A model generated the notes under the pieces. That model saw only the letters and a list, made by a program, of their open reading frames with translations. It had not been told where the DNA came from and did no database searches. Shown here piece after piece: positions 38,001-49,396 of a DNA stretch of 64,000 nucleotides (position 1 is the stretch's first letter; each line of letters begins with the position of its first letter). Made by a program: the position numbers and the translations under genes. The stretch is from Styela clava (taxonomy: Eukaryota; Chordata; Ascidiacea; Stolidobranchia; Styelidae), in the NCBI RefSeq assembly GCF_964204865.1, contig NC_135252.1:4340001-4404000 (forward strand). The letters are read 5' to 3'.

Positions 38001-41000
38001 CTGCAATGGTCTTGGCATATACTTCGGACTGAAGTGTCTCAAATATCTCTCAGTGAAGGAATATAAATGGCAGGGTCTGTGGCATATTCCATCTTACAGG
38101 TAAACAGTAGATATTTCATATAATTTCTTATATAAGAAATTTTTAAAATCATAATTCTCATCTCTTCAATCATGGTTACCATCTAACTAAAGCCAAAAAT
38201 AAGCACGGGTGTCAGAAGGTTATTTTGGGGGAGTATTTATCACTGGCAAAATAAAATGAGAAAGAAATCATATCCATTTCTCTTCTGCACTCCAAAGTTT
38301 TTTTTATCAGAAGTCGCTTCAAACAAGGTTGCATAACATAATGCATAACATAAACACACACTTTTAAATATTGGCTTTACTGAGAATCAAAAAAGATTGT
38401 TCGATGAGTTACGTGGTTCAATCATTGGACGAAATGATTGCTGGTAATTTGCAATATGGAATGCCCACTCACTCTCGGAAGCCGCTACCTTGCAGTCCTT
38501 GTAGTTGGGAAAGTTCTGCTTGTAAAAAAGATTTCCCGTGAACGTGCCAATGCCATGTGTCTTGACTGACGAACGATTCCACTTTAACTTCTGCAGTATA
38601 GTATGATAAATTTCATTCGCCACAATAGCGGTGGCAACAGAATGTCCAATTTTTTTTCAATTCCAAGCGAGTGATTTGGGCTTGGATGAAAGTATAAATT
38701 AGATATTTACCGTAGGTAATCTAACACTTATGGATTGAGACTATTTATTTTTCGCTGTTTAGATAATACATGGATACTTGGTTAGGTTTTTTAAAATAGT
38801 TTCACCACTTACATCTAAAAATGAAGCAGGCCTCAGATCTGAATTGTATGATTTAAATAAATGATTAAACTTCTACTCCAGATACATTTACATAATCAAA
38901 TTGAATGAAACATACAAATTTTACAAAAATACAAATTTTTGTGACGGTTTCATGAATGCGCCCACAGTGCCGAGCTTATTGACAGCAGTGGATCTTTTCT
39001 ATGCCTGTGTAGAGTTAGTTATCTGTATATTCAATACTCATTCGTTTTTGTGTATGACCTTATTACCGATTAGTCGATAGCGAACTATGTTGAAGACTTT
39101 AGTCTATCGCAGTCGAGAGAAAGTTGGCCACCTGTGGTTTAGATTAATATTGCTGGCACAATAGCAGCAGTGAGCATAGCACTTGTCGCTTAACCGTTCG
39201 ACTTTGTTTGACGTTAGCAAATTCTTTTTCATAATCATAACGGAACTCGTGCTTACGGTTACTCATTGTCTAAATTACGGGTTATCCCTTAAAAACCCAG
39301 CAGCAGCTGTTGTAACTGTGTCACAGTTTGCTCGGAAATACCCGCGAAACCTACTGTTAACAAAAAAAAGTTCGCGCTGAGAGTGAAGAAGACCGAGACA
39401 CGAGGTAGCAGTGGATTGTGGATAATTGATACATCACAATAATAACACAGAGAGGCGTGATTACGTGTTACATATACGGTAATGATAAAATTCGTCCCTC
39501 GTTTCCACGGAAGCTTTTTATATGCGAGACATGAACGAGTCGTCCATGTTTCTAGGACAAAATAAGCACACAACTCAAAAATAAGCAGTTTTCTTAAAAA
39601 TATGCACATCATTACTTAATAAGACGCATGCCAGAAAATAAGCACAAATGTTAGAAATAAGCACGATATGGTAACCCTGCCTATTTAATCAAATGGGATA
39701 TATAGGATTGTCCCCATTAGATTGAAAATGAGATATGAGCTTTGTGTCCTTATACTTTAATAAATTACATCATCCAAGCAATAAGATCAATAACAAAGAA
39801 TTCTGAGAGATGGACAAAACCCAAATATAGTTTAATACACCATTTTAATAAGTAGTTCATACATCAATCATTACATAAACTAAACATAAATCGGGGGTCA
39901 TTTTAAGAAAGCAATTTCATCATGTTGGGTACCAGTACCTCTCATTTTTCGAACAAGCAAAGCGTATAGCCAATAGCGCAAACCAAAGGAAATTAAAAAC
40001 CAGAAGGATATGAATTGTCTCTGATTTGGGCGAATTCGAAAAGATTTCGTGTTTTCATAACTTGCTCAAAATTTTAGCCCATATTTCAGATGCCCATCTA
40101 TATAATATGCACTGTTATGCTTTTCATTAAACATGGACAATTTCAAGTTATCCAAGGGTCCCATTGAAATTAACAAGACAACCTTGGCTTCACTTCTGCT
40201 CAGGTAATAAGAGCCAAAGTAGATACAACACCTCTGCTTGTAAACCAATATAAATTGACTGAGTAGGCCTGGATCACTAATCGAAATATTTTTAAAGAGA
40301 CAGCGACGAATTTAATATAATGGCAACTGGTATGTATCATACAGTGTTTTAGTCTTCAGTCTTGACATCCATATACTCGGATCCATATTAACCGTTTGTA
40401 ATCAACCAAGGTGAAATTAATCTCACATATTTCCATTTTTATTTTATATTTTTCTTATAGAGGAAAAGTTAGAAGAGTAGTTGGACAATTCAGTCCTTAT
40501 AGTTGGGTGAAATTTCAATGGAAACCAACAGAGAATCTTTTTAGATGGTTATTGGTGTCTTTCCAAATGTTAATGGTAAGATTCTTTCAAAATATACATC
40601 TGACAGCAATCAATATTACATGCATAAGATTTGGTTCAAAATACGCTAAAGACAGTTTTTTGTTCATGCTTTCTTTACATCATATCATAATTCGGATACT
40701 TAGTTAGGAGTACAATGCTAGACCCAGAAAATACTGATCAAAAAGTGGACTCGAAAGCTTACTGCTCGTAGGCACAGATGGCCAAAACGGAATCATGTAT
40801 TCTGAATATATTCTTAAATAAGATATGGAGTATATTCTGAATTGAATCACATTCACTGTTTATTCAAATTTTGAAATTCAGGTTGCAGATGAACAGTGAA
40901 ATTGAATGCAGGCCTTTTTGGCAATGCTGTGACCTGTGTGGCTTTGTTTGCTCTGAATAATAATTTTTGTAAATGGAACTAGTTTGAATTATATCTAATA

Positions 41001-44000
41001 TCAAGAAATTGAATTAACAAATACAGTGATGAGTGATACCTCGATTGTCGAATGACTCTATACAATTCGGTAGTCGACCATATAACTTACAACTTTATTG
41101 CTATTGCAGATTCTTCTTGCCGAATTAAACACATTTTACCTCAAGTTTGTGCTGTGGATGCCGCCAGATCACCCATTTGTATTAACCAGACTTGTGTTTT
41201 TCTGGTTGTGGGGAGGTGTTGCAGTTCGTGAGATGTATGATTACATGGGAGGGTATGCATTCTATTCACATATTCTTCATAATCACTATAAGGAGTGGTA
41301 TGTCCATATTATGCATTTTCTATACTCCCTGCATTATTATAATGTCTAATCGCCTGATGAGAACAGAACAGGCCTAAGTCACAATTTTGAGTTTTGAGAA
41401 AAACGCCAAAAACAATTTGGAATTTTTTATTTTTGAATTTCTAGATATTCACACTTAGTAAAGACCTGAGCTCTGGTTATTTTAATGTGGATGTGAATAT
41501 CTTTGTAATCAATATTTTTTGGCACTTCAGCTTCAATTCCTTCCTGCTTTTTTAACCCCATAATGGACTTTGGCCCATTCTGTTCTCAACAACTTCTGAG
41601 TTTTTTTGTATGGAATGCAAGGTAAAACAAGGTGACTTAGGCCTAAGTTGCACTGAAGAAATTTTTAGGGATGTAAGTTTTGGACATTTCATTTCTGATG
41701 TTCATGCCCATCATATTAGAACTTGGGACTATCTTTTTTCAGTATTTTGGGGTTTTGAGCCATGCTCTACAAGGTGGTGGTCTTGAAATTCTAAATTTCA
41801 TAATATTAAAAATTTTAGCTGAACTTAGGCCCATTCTGTTCTTAACTTCTACAGTCCTAAGTCCAGCTAAAATTTTTATTATTGAGAAATTCAGGATTTC
41901 AAGACCACCACCTTGTAGAGCATGGCTCAAAACCCCAAAATATTGAAAAAAGTGAATATTGCAAAAATGTGACTTAGGTCCCTTCTGTTCTCATCCGGCA
42001 ATATGCTGTAAAGTTGCAGAAAATGAAATACACTTAAATCCTCAATGCAAGTATGCGATGCTAATAAAACAAAACACAACTCTTGAGCGAAGGCGGGAAA
42101 TACATCATCAACTTTTTCACATTGAAAACAGCATGAAAATATTCAGGAAATGAAAAATAACAAGTGGTATTGCAATAAGTATTGTTATCCACAGTAGCCA
42201 TCCATATGTACTCGAAACTTGACAAAAAAGTAATCCAAAATTGGCTAATTCAGATAGATATGTGTATGAGCGGAAAACCTGGTCCATATTTGTCTCGACT
42301 TTCCTTTCAGGTAAATTGAACCACTATCATATTATATTGCATATTTTGAAGTCTTCAATACTATATTCACAGATACCAATTCAGATTCGCTAAGACTTTT
42401 TTTTAAGCAAAATTCATGATAAACCTTCTTGATATCTCAAATACAGAGTTGCTCATCAATTCGGTCAACAAGCATGGATGGTTGTAATGATTATCGCAAC
42501 AGAGTTCCTCATGGTTGTTAAGTTTGGATGGAACACTATCACACTGCCATTCCCAGGATATATCAAAGCCTTCTGGGGAGGTGCTTTTTTACTATACATC
42601 GCATGGACAATATGGAAATTTCAGATGAAGTGAGTTTCGTCTCAGGGTGAACTATTTGTTTCTTATGTTGAATTAGAAACATAAAATTTTTCATGGACAT
42701 TTACTCAAAGCAAAGTTATATGGATGACCATTGAATTGCCAAGAGCTACTGAAACTATAGAGATCCAATGCAGTGGTTCCCCACCTTTTTTCGCGACGCC
42801 AATTTTTGTAAAATCAAAGACTTCAGATACTTTTGACACCACAACGAGAAAACGGTGAACATTGACCTGAAATTTGAATATATTTGAATGCTTTTCTGAT
42901 GATACTCACAGAACAGAAAAACGGGGAACCCTGAGAATGTTTATTACCACATTGCATTATATGAAAACCACTGTATAAAAATCTATGATATCGGAATATT
43001 ACCGGAACCCAAAGTTTGTGGTAAAATGTAGATAGCAATAGTAATTTTGCTTCTACCTATGCAAAAATTTAAAATCTTACTCTATTTATCCCATCAGTTT
43101 TTTTTTTTAATTTCGAGTCCAGAATATTAAAATATTACAGATTTGCTCCATTATTAATTCAAAAGTGAGATAGAGCATGGAAGTTAAAATAGAAAAAAAT
43201 GTGGTGGTTTTTATTATGCTTCAACTTATTGTTGTTCTGTTTCTTGACTGCAAGAAACGTCTCAAAATTATATATGAAATACAACACACTTCCTATTTTT
43301 GCTTTCTATAATGAGATGTTTATTTACCATTGTTAGCTTTTCTTGAAAAAAAAAAAAAACAGTTCACTGGTCCTAGCCTAAAGATAAACATGTTCAACAG
43401 GCAGTTTACTTCTTAGCGTGTTTCCCTGAAATTCAGACAGGATTTAGATTTATATAACACTATGTTTTTTTGGAAGAGGTCTTTTGTGTTCATACATTAA
43501 AAATAAAATTACATTGTAGAAAAGCACGAGATTTTTTAATAAACATTATATGAAAACCGACATACATTGTTTTTATTTGTATTTCCTATAAAAAAATCGC
43601 TACTCCCGAAGTATGCGCACCAAGATGTCGCATAACCTGAACCCTCACCTGGTACACAACCTGAGTTGAGGTTGTGCGCCACTGGTGCGCATACTTCAGG
43701 AGGTCCAAAAAATCAAGTGACAAATATCATAATTGTGATATCACACAATCTTGAATAGTGGTGTGATCTCCACCTTACCTCAGGTTATTGAACCTTTCCT
43801 CTCCCACACATTTTAAATTTATTTTAAGGGTTAGGGTTTATTTAAAATCATTTTTAAAATTGAAATTAGATCTTATTTTCAGGCCAGGTCTTATTTTCGA
43901 GGAAACACTGTAGTTTTGCGATGATTAGCCATTGTTGTGTTCTGTGTTATGTCATAAAAATTAAATGGGTCGCCATAAGCTGTGGTAATAAATAGTGGGT

Positions 44001-44457
44001 CCTCTAAAACTCTAAAAAGGAACCACGTTCTAAAGCATAGAATTTTACACCCCACAATTAATAATTTATTGACGAGATCAGGCAACGGAAATATCATGTT
44101 TCTTCATATTCAATTTTGCAACCCTACCACCGGACAGTGCATCCCTCCTTTTTCTCCTATACTCAGTCCATCTCTCCAAAGATAAACCAGAATATTTTAT
44201 ACAAAATTACCTATTTGTATATAAGTGACATCAACTGATAAAGCAGTTCATATATTTTTAACAGGTTTCCGAGGTTTAAAGCAATGGTCAAAGAAACTAC
44301 TTCAAAGGCCATTGTAGACTGTGATGCAGGAGAATCCACCAGCAATGAGGAAGTGGGCTTTGACTCAACAAGTTTATTAGATAACAACAGAAAGGCAAAA
44401 CATGTTCGACGAAGAGATATTCACTCCAATGGAACACATCATGCAATTCAAGATTGA
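29042..44457 (+). CDS. PTDSS2: Phosphatidylserine synthase 2
   Basis: An ER membrane enzyme that exchanges the ethanolamine head group of phosphatidylethanolamine for serine. Ten plus-strand exons join in phase: 29042-29130, 29773-29874, 30932-31082, 32850-32984, 37385-37549, 37981-38099, 40461-40575, 41110-41252, 42447-42629 and 44265-44457, giving 464 residues. Family landmarks: [10 protein letters not shown] (21-30), [49 protein letters not shown] (about 199-215), [28 protein letters not shown]. The N-terminal YDDGTNTF block and [13 protein letters not shown] favour type 2 over type 1. Many hydrophobic segments fit a polytopic protein; the tail is polar. The ATG at 29042 is the first in frame but has a weak context. 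The exon 8 donor (GG|GTATGC) was chosen for phase; using the next donor would create a stop. Confidence 0.94.
33440..35572. mobile_element. hAT element with perfect 8-bp TSD, host of a nested element
   Basis: The terminal repeats are CAGTGGTTCTCAAACT and AGTTTGAGAACCACTG. Exact duplications ATCTAGAT flank them at 33432-33439 and 35573-35580. Subterminal TGCGGCTCT blocks lie at both ends. About two thirds of its length is the element nested at 33971-35418, so the original hAT unit was about 0.7 kb and non-autonomous. It lies in intron 4 of PTDSS2. Confidence 0.88.
33971..35418. mobile_element. Element nested in the hAT, TA-flanked
   Basis: The left end GGGTGAGCAAAATCGAA pairs with TTCGAATATTTTGCCCAGCCC on the right. 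A TA dinucleotide lies at each side (33969-33970, 35419-35420). A truncated relative is at 1246-1980. No transposase frame is visible in its 1.45 kb, so it is non-autonomous. The superfamily is uncertain; the TA flank suggests a Tc1/mariner-type or similar element. Confidence 0.6.
35589..36685. mobile_element. MITE with TACCGTAT ends and internal tandem units
   Basis: The left TACCGTATTTACTCG and an inner CGCGAATAGGCCGA pair with the right TCGGCCTATTCGCG and ATATACGGTA. The element starts nine bases after the hAT target duplication ends, so two insertions abut. Its core holds two direct repeats (see 35681-36277). No protein-coding capacity is seen. Confidence 0.65.
35681..36277. repeat. Two tandem units of about 310 bp
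   Basis: Unit A (about 35681-35945) and unit B (about 35996-36277) share GACGCCTTAAGAAA, ATTTCTCACGTTTATC, TTAGCGACGG, GTAACTCTTACTT and CATAAAACAATTTCCTTTGA in the same order. The units differ by scattered substitutions and short indels. A related fragment is at 2033-2118. Confidence 0.75.
37110..37204. repeat. Partial copy of the MITE at 55120-55261
   Basis: AACACAAAACTTATGTTCTC and the end GAGTCACCCTGT match AGTTATGTTTTCTC and GGGTCACCCTGT of the copy in MNAT1. The left end is missing. It lies in intron 4 of PTDSS2. Confidence 0.5.
38174..39681. mobile_element. Decayed DNA transposon with GGTTACCAT ends
   Basis: The left GGTTACCATCT followed by AAATAAGCACGGGTGTCAG is inverted at the right as AATGTTAGAAATAAGCACGA and ATATGGTAACC. 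No convincing target-site duplication was found. A minus-strand frame at 38623-38387 looks like a transposase relic. It lies in intron 6 of PTDSS2. Confidence 0.5.
38387..38623 (-). pseudogene. Putative transposase relic
   Basis: A 78-codon frame includes [19 protein letters not shown]. This resembles a motif (E..WAFH....H..SFR.MDC) that I associate with N-terminal parts of hAT-like transposases in aquatic animals, but I recall this only loosely. No finger or catalytic block is present. The location inside inverted terminal repeats supports a transposon origin. Confidence 0.35.
41352..41999. mobile_element. Foldback element with outer and inner inverted repeats
   Basis: The outer ends GCCTGATGAGAACAGAACAG and CTTCTGTTCTCATCCGGC are inverted. 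Just inside are CCTAAGTCACAATTTTG and AAAAATGTGACTTAGG. A second, longer inverted pair (about 75 bp) lies at 41752-41830 and 41858-41933, sharing GAGCCATGCTCTACAAGGTG and its complement, so the core can form a strong hairpin with a loop of under 30 bp. It lies in intron 8 of PTDSS2. No coding capacity. Confidence 0.75.
42771..42850. mobile_element. hAT-like left end fragment
   Basis: CAGTGGTTCCCCACCTTTTT followed by CGCGACGCC matches the start of the fragment at 359. No right end was found. It lies in the last intron of PTDSS2. Confidence 0.35.
43602..43702. repeat. Palindromic MITE, copy 4
   Basis: ACTCCCGAAGTATGCGCACC at the left and GGTGCGCATACTTCAGGAG at the right are near-perfect inverses. 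The centre has lost most of the telomere-like block. It lies in the last intron of PTDSS2. Confidence 0.75.
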
Positions 44458-44631
44458 ATCGACATCTTTTTTTACACCTTTTGTATTCATTTGGTCCACC
44501 ATATCTTGACAAACTTTGCCCATCATTGAAAAATTACTAAACTTTTGGATCATACGCTATCCACCAACTCTGAGAGAGAAATAGATAGATTCAGAATGTA
44601 ATTTGCTAATTACCTCAAGTATTTGCTGCAT

Positions 44632-44637
44632 AATAAA
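44632..44637 (+). terminator. PTDSS2: Candidate polyadenylation signal of PTDSS2
   Basis: AATAAA lies 175 bases past the stop codon and is the first match downstream on the coding strand. Confidence 0.5.
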
Positions 44638-45114
44638 TGCTATGCAATGAGTTTCTGGTTTTTGACTCCTAACCCTTGCAAATATGTCTATATTCTGAAT
44701 CATTATGGTACAATGACTTGATTAAAGACTAGCGCGTCACACTTAATTGTCTAGATGCTCTTACTTAGTTTTGTCCTCTCGTCAGCAGAATTCATATGAG
44801 AACCTCTGTCATTTGGAACTCACTTCTCAGATCCTTGTATACTACTATTAGAAACAAATACCCGAGAAATTAAGAGGTTTGATAACCTGGGTATTCATAT
44901 GTACAAAGATAAGTCATAGTCAAGTTTTATTATTTATCAAGTAAAAAAAAGCATAAATAAATCATAGTAGGATGCCGAGTGACAACCAAATCTATTCAAA
45001 AGATCAGGAATTCTAGATGTCAAAGTACGGTACCGTCGTTATCTGTGAGTGTATGGCTTGGCAGCTGACCACTCAATCTCCAAATCTGATAAATTCAACA
45101 ACTATTCCATAACT

Positions 45115-45650
45115 CAGTGTTTCTCAAACTGTGTGCCGCTGAGCTTTTTGGAATTTTAGATATCGAGCCATTTGTATTACACATAGTCATGCAGACAACG
45201 GACAAGCTTGGGAGACTCGTTGGGCCCGCACTATCCATTTAGATAATTTGTATTGCATTTGCCTTGTTGATGTAGTGAGAGGGGTCGTTAAAATGGTATT
45301 GGATCGTTATAATGTATTTGTGGACTTCCAAAATGTTGACGACTTGCTCGCTTAGTTAGGCTACCTGCTTACAAATCCTATTCATTTGTCAGTGTGGAGG
45401 CCATCGAAATAATCGTGCTATTTGAATCTTCATGGCTTTGTTTCTTGTAATTGACAACGAAATGTGGTTACGGTTGGCAGCAACGAAACTTTGTTTTAAA
45501 TCTTAAATCTTAGTTTTCCCCAAAACAGGCACACGCACTGTATTAACATTTGCAGAATGAATTGGTTTAAAGCAATTTTTTACAAGTGTGCCGCAAATTT
45601 TTTTTTATTTGCTGAGTGTGCCGCGAGCAAAAAAAGTTTGAGAATCACTG
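45115..45650. mobile_element. hAT MITE with perfect 8-bp TSD
   Basis: The ends CAGTGTTTCTCAAACTGTG and AAAGTTTGAGAATCACTG are inverted. Exact duplications CCATAACT flank them at 45107-45114 and 45651-45658. Subterminal GTGTGCCGC is present at both sides. It lies between PTDSS2 and TAF10. Confidence 0.85.
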
Positions 45651-46062
45651 CCATAACTTGTGGATCTCTATGCTAACAAGCCTGGAAAGTCACTGCTTTT
45701 AAAAGCCTAATGAATTGCAGTAGAAAACATGAAGTTCAGACTGATTTATTTACTGAAGCATTGAGTAGTACGCTCATGCTAATATTTTCCCAAATAATAA
45801 ATAAAAAGGGAAATTACTTATAACAATAAACATTTGACATCACAAAATACAACACATTGAAAAAAATAAAAATTAAGAGAATACTTGTCTAAGGTACTAT
45901 CACCCAGGGCCTGGTATAGATGCTTTACAAGCACTTTGAACAATCTATGATGCTCGGCCTTCCAGCGTCAATCAAATTTGATAAGGTAGTGAACACCATT
46001 CATATCAAGACACAATGCTTAAGCATTTTTTTTGTGGCATCCCAGTCCAGAGCGTTCTTCCA

Positions 46063-46068
46063 TTTATT
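46063..46068 (-). terminator. TAF10: Polyadenylation signal of TAF10
   Basis: Minus-strand AATAAA lies within ten bases after the TGA stop, implying a very short 3' UTR. Confidence 0.6.
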
Positions 46069-46073
46069 GATAA

Positions 46074-47202
46074 TCATGTATAGTACGGAGGCTTCTTTAC
46101 ATTGATACCATATTCTGAAAGTGCTGGTGCAAGATCGTCCAAAGTCAACACATATCTTTAAAAAGAAGACATATTAAATTTGTGTAGATGGTAAACCGAC
46201 TATCCGTATAAAACTTACTTTTTCTCTTTTGCTTTACTAGATCTTGACTGTTGAGATGATCCCTTTAGCTTGCTAGTCTGAAGAGCATCGTTGATTATAT
46301 CAGACATGAATTTTTGAGCAGCCAGTGCTAGGATTCGAACTCTATAATGTGAAAATTACAACGTTAAAATACGAAACAGGAGCATCATATTTAAAACCTG
46401 CATACACATTTACCGATAAATAATACTTACATTCTTCCGTCCGTAGTATCAACACCAGATTTGCTCAAATAGTGTGCAGCAACGGAGTCTGGAATCTGTT
46501 CAATCAGAGTAATATCTTTGAATGTAACTTGATTCACAGATTTGTAAACTTAAACACCAATACGTATAATGATTGATAGGTATATTTTTTACAGATTATT
46601 TGAGCCGTTAGATGTGTGGACTACTACTATTTTTTGCAATACTTCCATGCTTCCAAAAACAAATAACTAATCCCATACCTGACATGGAATGGTAACCAGA
46701 CAAGACTGCAAGAGGCAGTGGTTCGCCATATGATTAAGCCGTCTTATCGACTTTTCTCTCCCCATGGATAAATATGTAAATCCCATCCTTCCCCACACAA
46801 ATTTGCCTAAGGCAAGGTATTGGACCCCAAACTAAAAATGAAAAATATACTGCATAGACGAAAATTAAAACTATTTACTGGAATAGCAAAAGTCAAAATT
46901 TATAATCGTTTTGATATTATATTATCACTGTATCACAAAGATATTGGTACTTAAATTATTCATTATAGTACAAAAAATTCAGAGTTGTTGAATAATTCCC
47001 AGTACAGCAGTATTTACTGACTTCAGTCAGGATTTATAAAAACAACATGTTAAGTCTGTAAGTTACAACTTCCTGAACTTACAGTGGGTGTGAACTCTTC
47101 AATCTGAGAAAGGAAATCTGACATTTCTTCGGAGGTTAATTGTTCAGATTCATCAATGTCCTGCTCAACTCTACTATGTGAATCTCTGTTAACGCCATTC
47201 AT
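46074..47202 (-). CDS. TAF10: TFIID/SAGA subunit TAF10
   Basis: A nuclear histone-fold subunit shared by TFIID and SAGA. Four minus-strand exons join in phase: 47202-47083, 46495-46431, 46341-46219 and 46155-46074, giving 129 residues. The N-terminus is acidic and ends in EEFTPT. The conserved domain then runs from IPDSVAAHYLSKSG (from residue 41) through LALAAQKFMSDIINDALQ, a Ser/Lys linker, KYVLTLDDLAPALSEYGINV to the end KKPPYYT. This matches the TAF10 histone fold and its characteristic C-terminus (LT..DL..AL.EYGI.VKKP.Y). The human protein is longer only in its N-terminal low-complexity part. The ATG used is the first in frame before the conserved block. It is divergent from XPR1, 2.2 kb away. 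Intron 1 contains a SINE fragment. Confidence 0.94.
46671..46800 (+). repeat. SINE 3' body fragment
   Basis: CCCATACCTGACATGGAATG, GTGGTTCGCCATATG, TTAAGCCGTCTTATCG and the end TAAATCCCATCC are the reverse complement of 59650-59750 in the intact SINE. The tRNA-like head is missing. It lies in intron 1 of TAF10. Confidence 0.7.
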
Positions 47203-49357
47203 TTTCAATCAGAGACCTGTAAACGTCCGAGCCAGGTAAAAGAAAGGGTACAGGTATGGTACTTCTCTGTAGAACTACCGGTACGGTACCACTTCATGGC
47301 AGCTCCTGCCTCGAACGAACCGCGGCGTCTCTTGCCATGGTTTTATGGCGCTATTCAGTATTCACAAAGTCATGTACCAGATATTAGTTTATCATGCGGA
47401 ATTATATCTATTTAAACCTGTAACCCAACCTCAAATACATCAAAACTGTATTCATAGGAAAAATGCTCCAACCTAGTTTTCTGAGATTAAATCGAATTTT
47501 TGTAAGTATTTATTGACAGACCAACTTTTCTAATAGTCATCTTCAATGTGAACCTTAATCTCATCAGCAAATAGGTTGGGAGTTGACCTCGATTGACCAT
47601 TCCGACCATGGTCGTATCGCTCCCTCCCGTCAGTACCAAAATGACTATAAAGAGACTATTATAGTTGCTTTGGTCAATACCAAAGCAATTTTATTTGTGT
47701 TACGTATTTTTTTTCGTATTGGTGACTGTTTTGTTTTTTGGTTGACAAAATAATAAATATCTCTCTCTCTCCCTTGTGCAGGCCCCAACAGCCGGCAATT
47801 TATGCAGTTTTGAAAATTGTGGCATAACTTTTTTTTTAATAAACACATAGATTCTCGATCTTAATCTAATTTTTGTTGCAAAGATAGGATACACAGACAA
47901 AGTGAAGCCACGACCTAGTGGCGCCATACGCGCAGTGGCGTGACATAGCGAGAGGCGATAACGCTTTTTAATAACAGTTCCCTGTCTTTATTTAGCCATA
48001 ATTGTACCAGTACAGTTTAATGAAAACCTAGCTACTACCGGTATTGACGAAGTACATGGGGTAGACAGGAAATTATGTGATGTTGTAGAATTATCTAGTA
48101 TATATGTACGCATTTTGTAAATATTGTAAAGCTCAATACTGGCAATATGTTAACCTGAAGAAAAATCTGTAGACATTTCAATAGATCCAGAGATCGGATA
48201 CCGTACCGTAGATTCCAAGTGATTCAGTAATCTTGTATAGAACTTACCGTATTCGTTTTATTGGTCGGTATAATTCAAACAATGGCTAGTGGTTTTCAAT
48301 TCCTCCAGTTCATCCCAGGATACCATATTGTTCTATTACTTTAATTTACTTTGAAAAATCCATGACATGGTAAAATGGCTTCTCTTTAACACTTATTATA
48401 CCCTATCACACTGTCCTTTTATACCATTATAAACTTCTGGCTGAATTGCAACCATAATAAGTTTTGTGGAAATGCTTTTAATTAATTTTTTTTTTGAAAC
48501 TGCATTGCTTTTGCAGTTTTGGCTGAATCCAGAATTGGAAAAACCTTAGAAGAGTGAGTAATTTGATACATAACATAATCACATTTCACAATAACTTGTA
48601 GGGTCACATTTTTGCCAGAACAGTCATAGACCACTTATAACACTATCACCCTTGAGTGGTGCATACCATATATGTGCACACTCTTTAAACTTGACCATTC
48701 CCCCGATTTATAGTATGTGGTATCATCACTCAGTGGTGTTGTACTTACATCCAAATTCTTTTATTACTATATTTACATGCAGTGTGTTTCATGTTGTGTT
48801 TCTATTTATAGATGTTGTTTTGTCTTACAAACTCCTTTGTACAAACAGTTTTGTATTCTCCATCCTTATCTCTGTTATTACACCCACTCACCCTCCTTGC
48901 ACAACTGTCTGTATAAGGACCATATTATACGTATTTGATTTACCATATTATAATTTATACCTATCAAATGGGGTGTATGCCGCACATTTGTGTTTTGGGC
49001 CAGTATGGTCCAGCATACATCCCGTCTTCAGTATTTATAATTACTAATTCTTTTATATTGCTTTTACGAGACTAATTAAGATACATACAGAAGTAATTTA
49101 AATTGGATATCTCAGTTACACTACTGTCAAGGATGGTACCGGTATTCTTATCCAGATATTGATTTAGGTAAGAATCAAAGTTTAAGCTCTTCGGCCTCCA
49201 GTCATATGAATCATTTTGGTTTACTTTTTATATCGCTAAGATTTTCCATAAAAACTGTCCTATGTCTGTATATTTATCCAATCTTGCTTCAACATGTGAT
49301 CTTAATATGTCTAATGTAAGTAAAAGTGCTAGAATCAAATCTTCTATTTATTTTCAG
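47203..49357. other. Divergent intergenic region between TAF10 and XPR1
   Basis: It should hold promoters for both genes, but no TATA or initiator is clear. A (CT)n run lies at about 47760-47773, and several ACCGGTA/TACCGTA words are scattered near 47280 and 48210. A 131-codon plus-strand frame at 48652-49047 has no recognisable similarity and is rated chance. Confidence 0.4.
49351..49357 (+). promoter_or_regulatory. XPR1: 3' splice acceptor in the XPR1 5' UTR
   Basis: A pyrimidine-rich TTCTATTTATTTTCAG ends at 49357, 39 bases before the ATG. It implies a 5' UTR exon upstream, or a trans-splice site. This is the only intron evidence for the gene. Confidence 0.5.
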
Positions 49358-49396
49358 ATATCTAAAGAGTGTGTTTGTTGAACTAATATTATAATA

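Noticed and set aside
41680-41946. 88-codon and 63-codon frames on opposite strands that resemble each other
   Set aside because: The similarity comes from the inverted repeat of the foldback element, not from protein coding.
48652-49047. 131-codon hydrophobic open frame upstream of XPR1
   Set aside because: The Cys/Tyr/Val-rich composition follows from T-rich DNA. There are no family motifs and no splice context.
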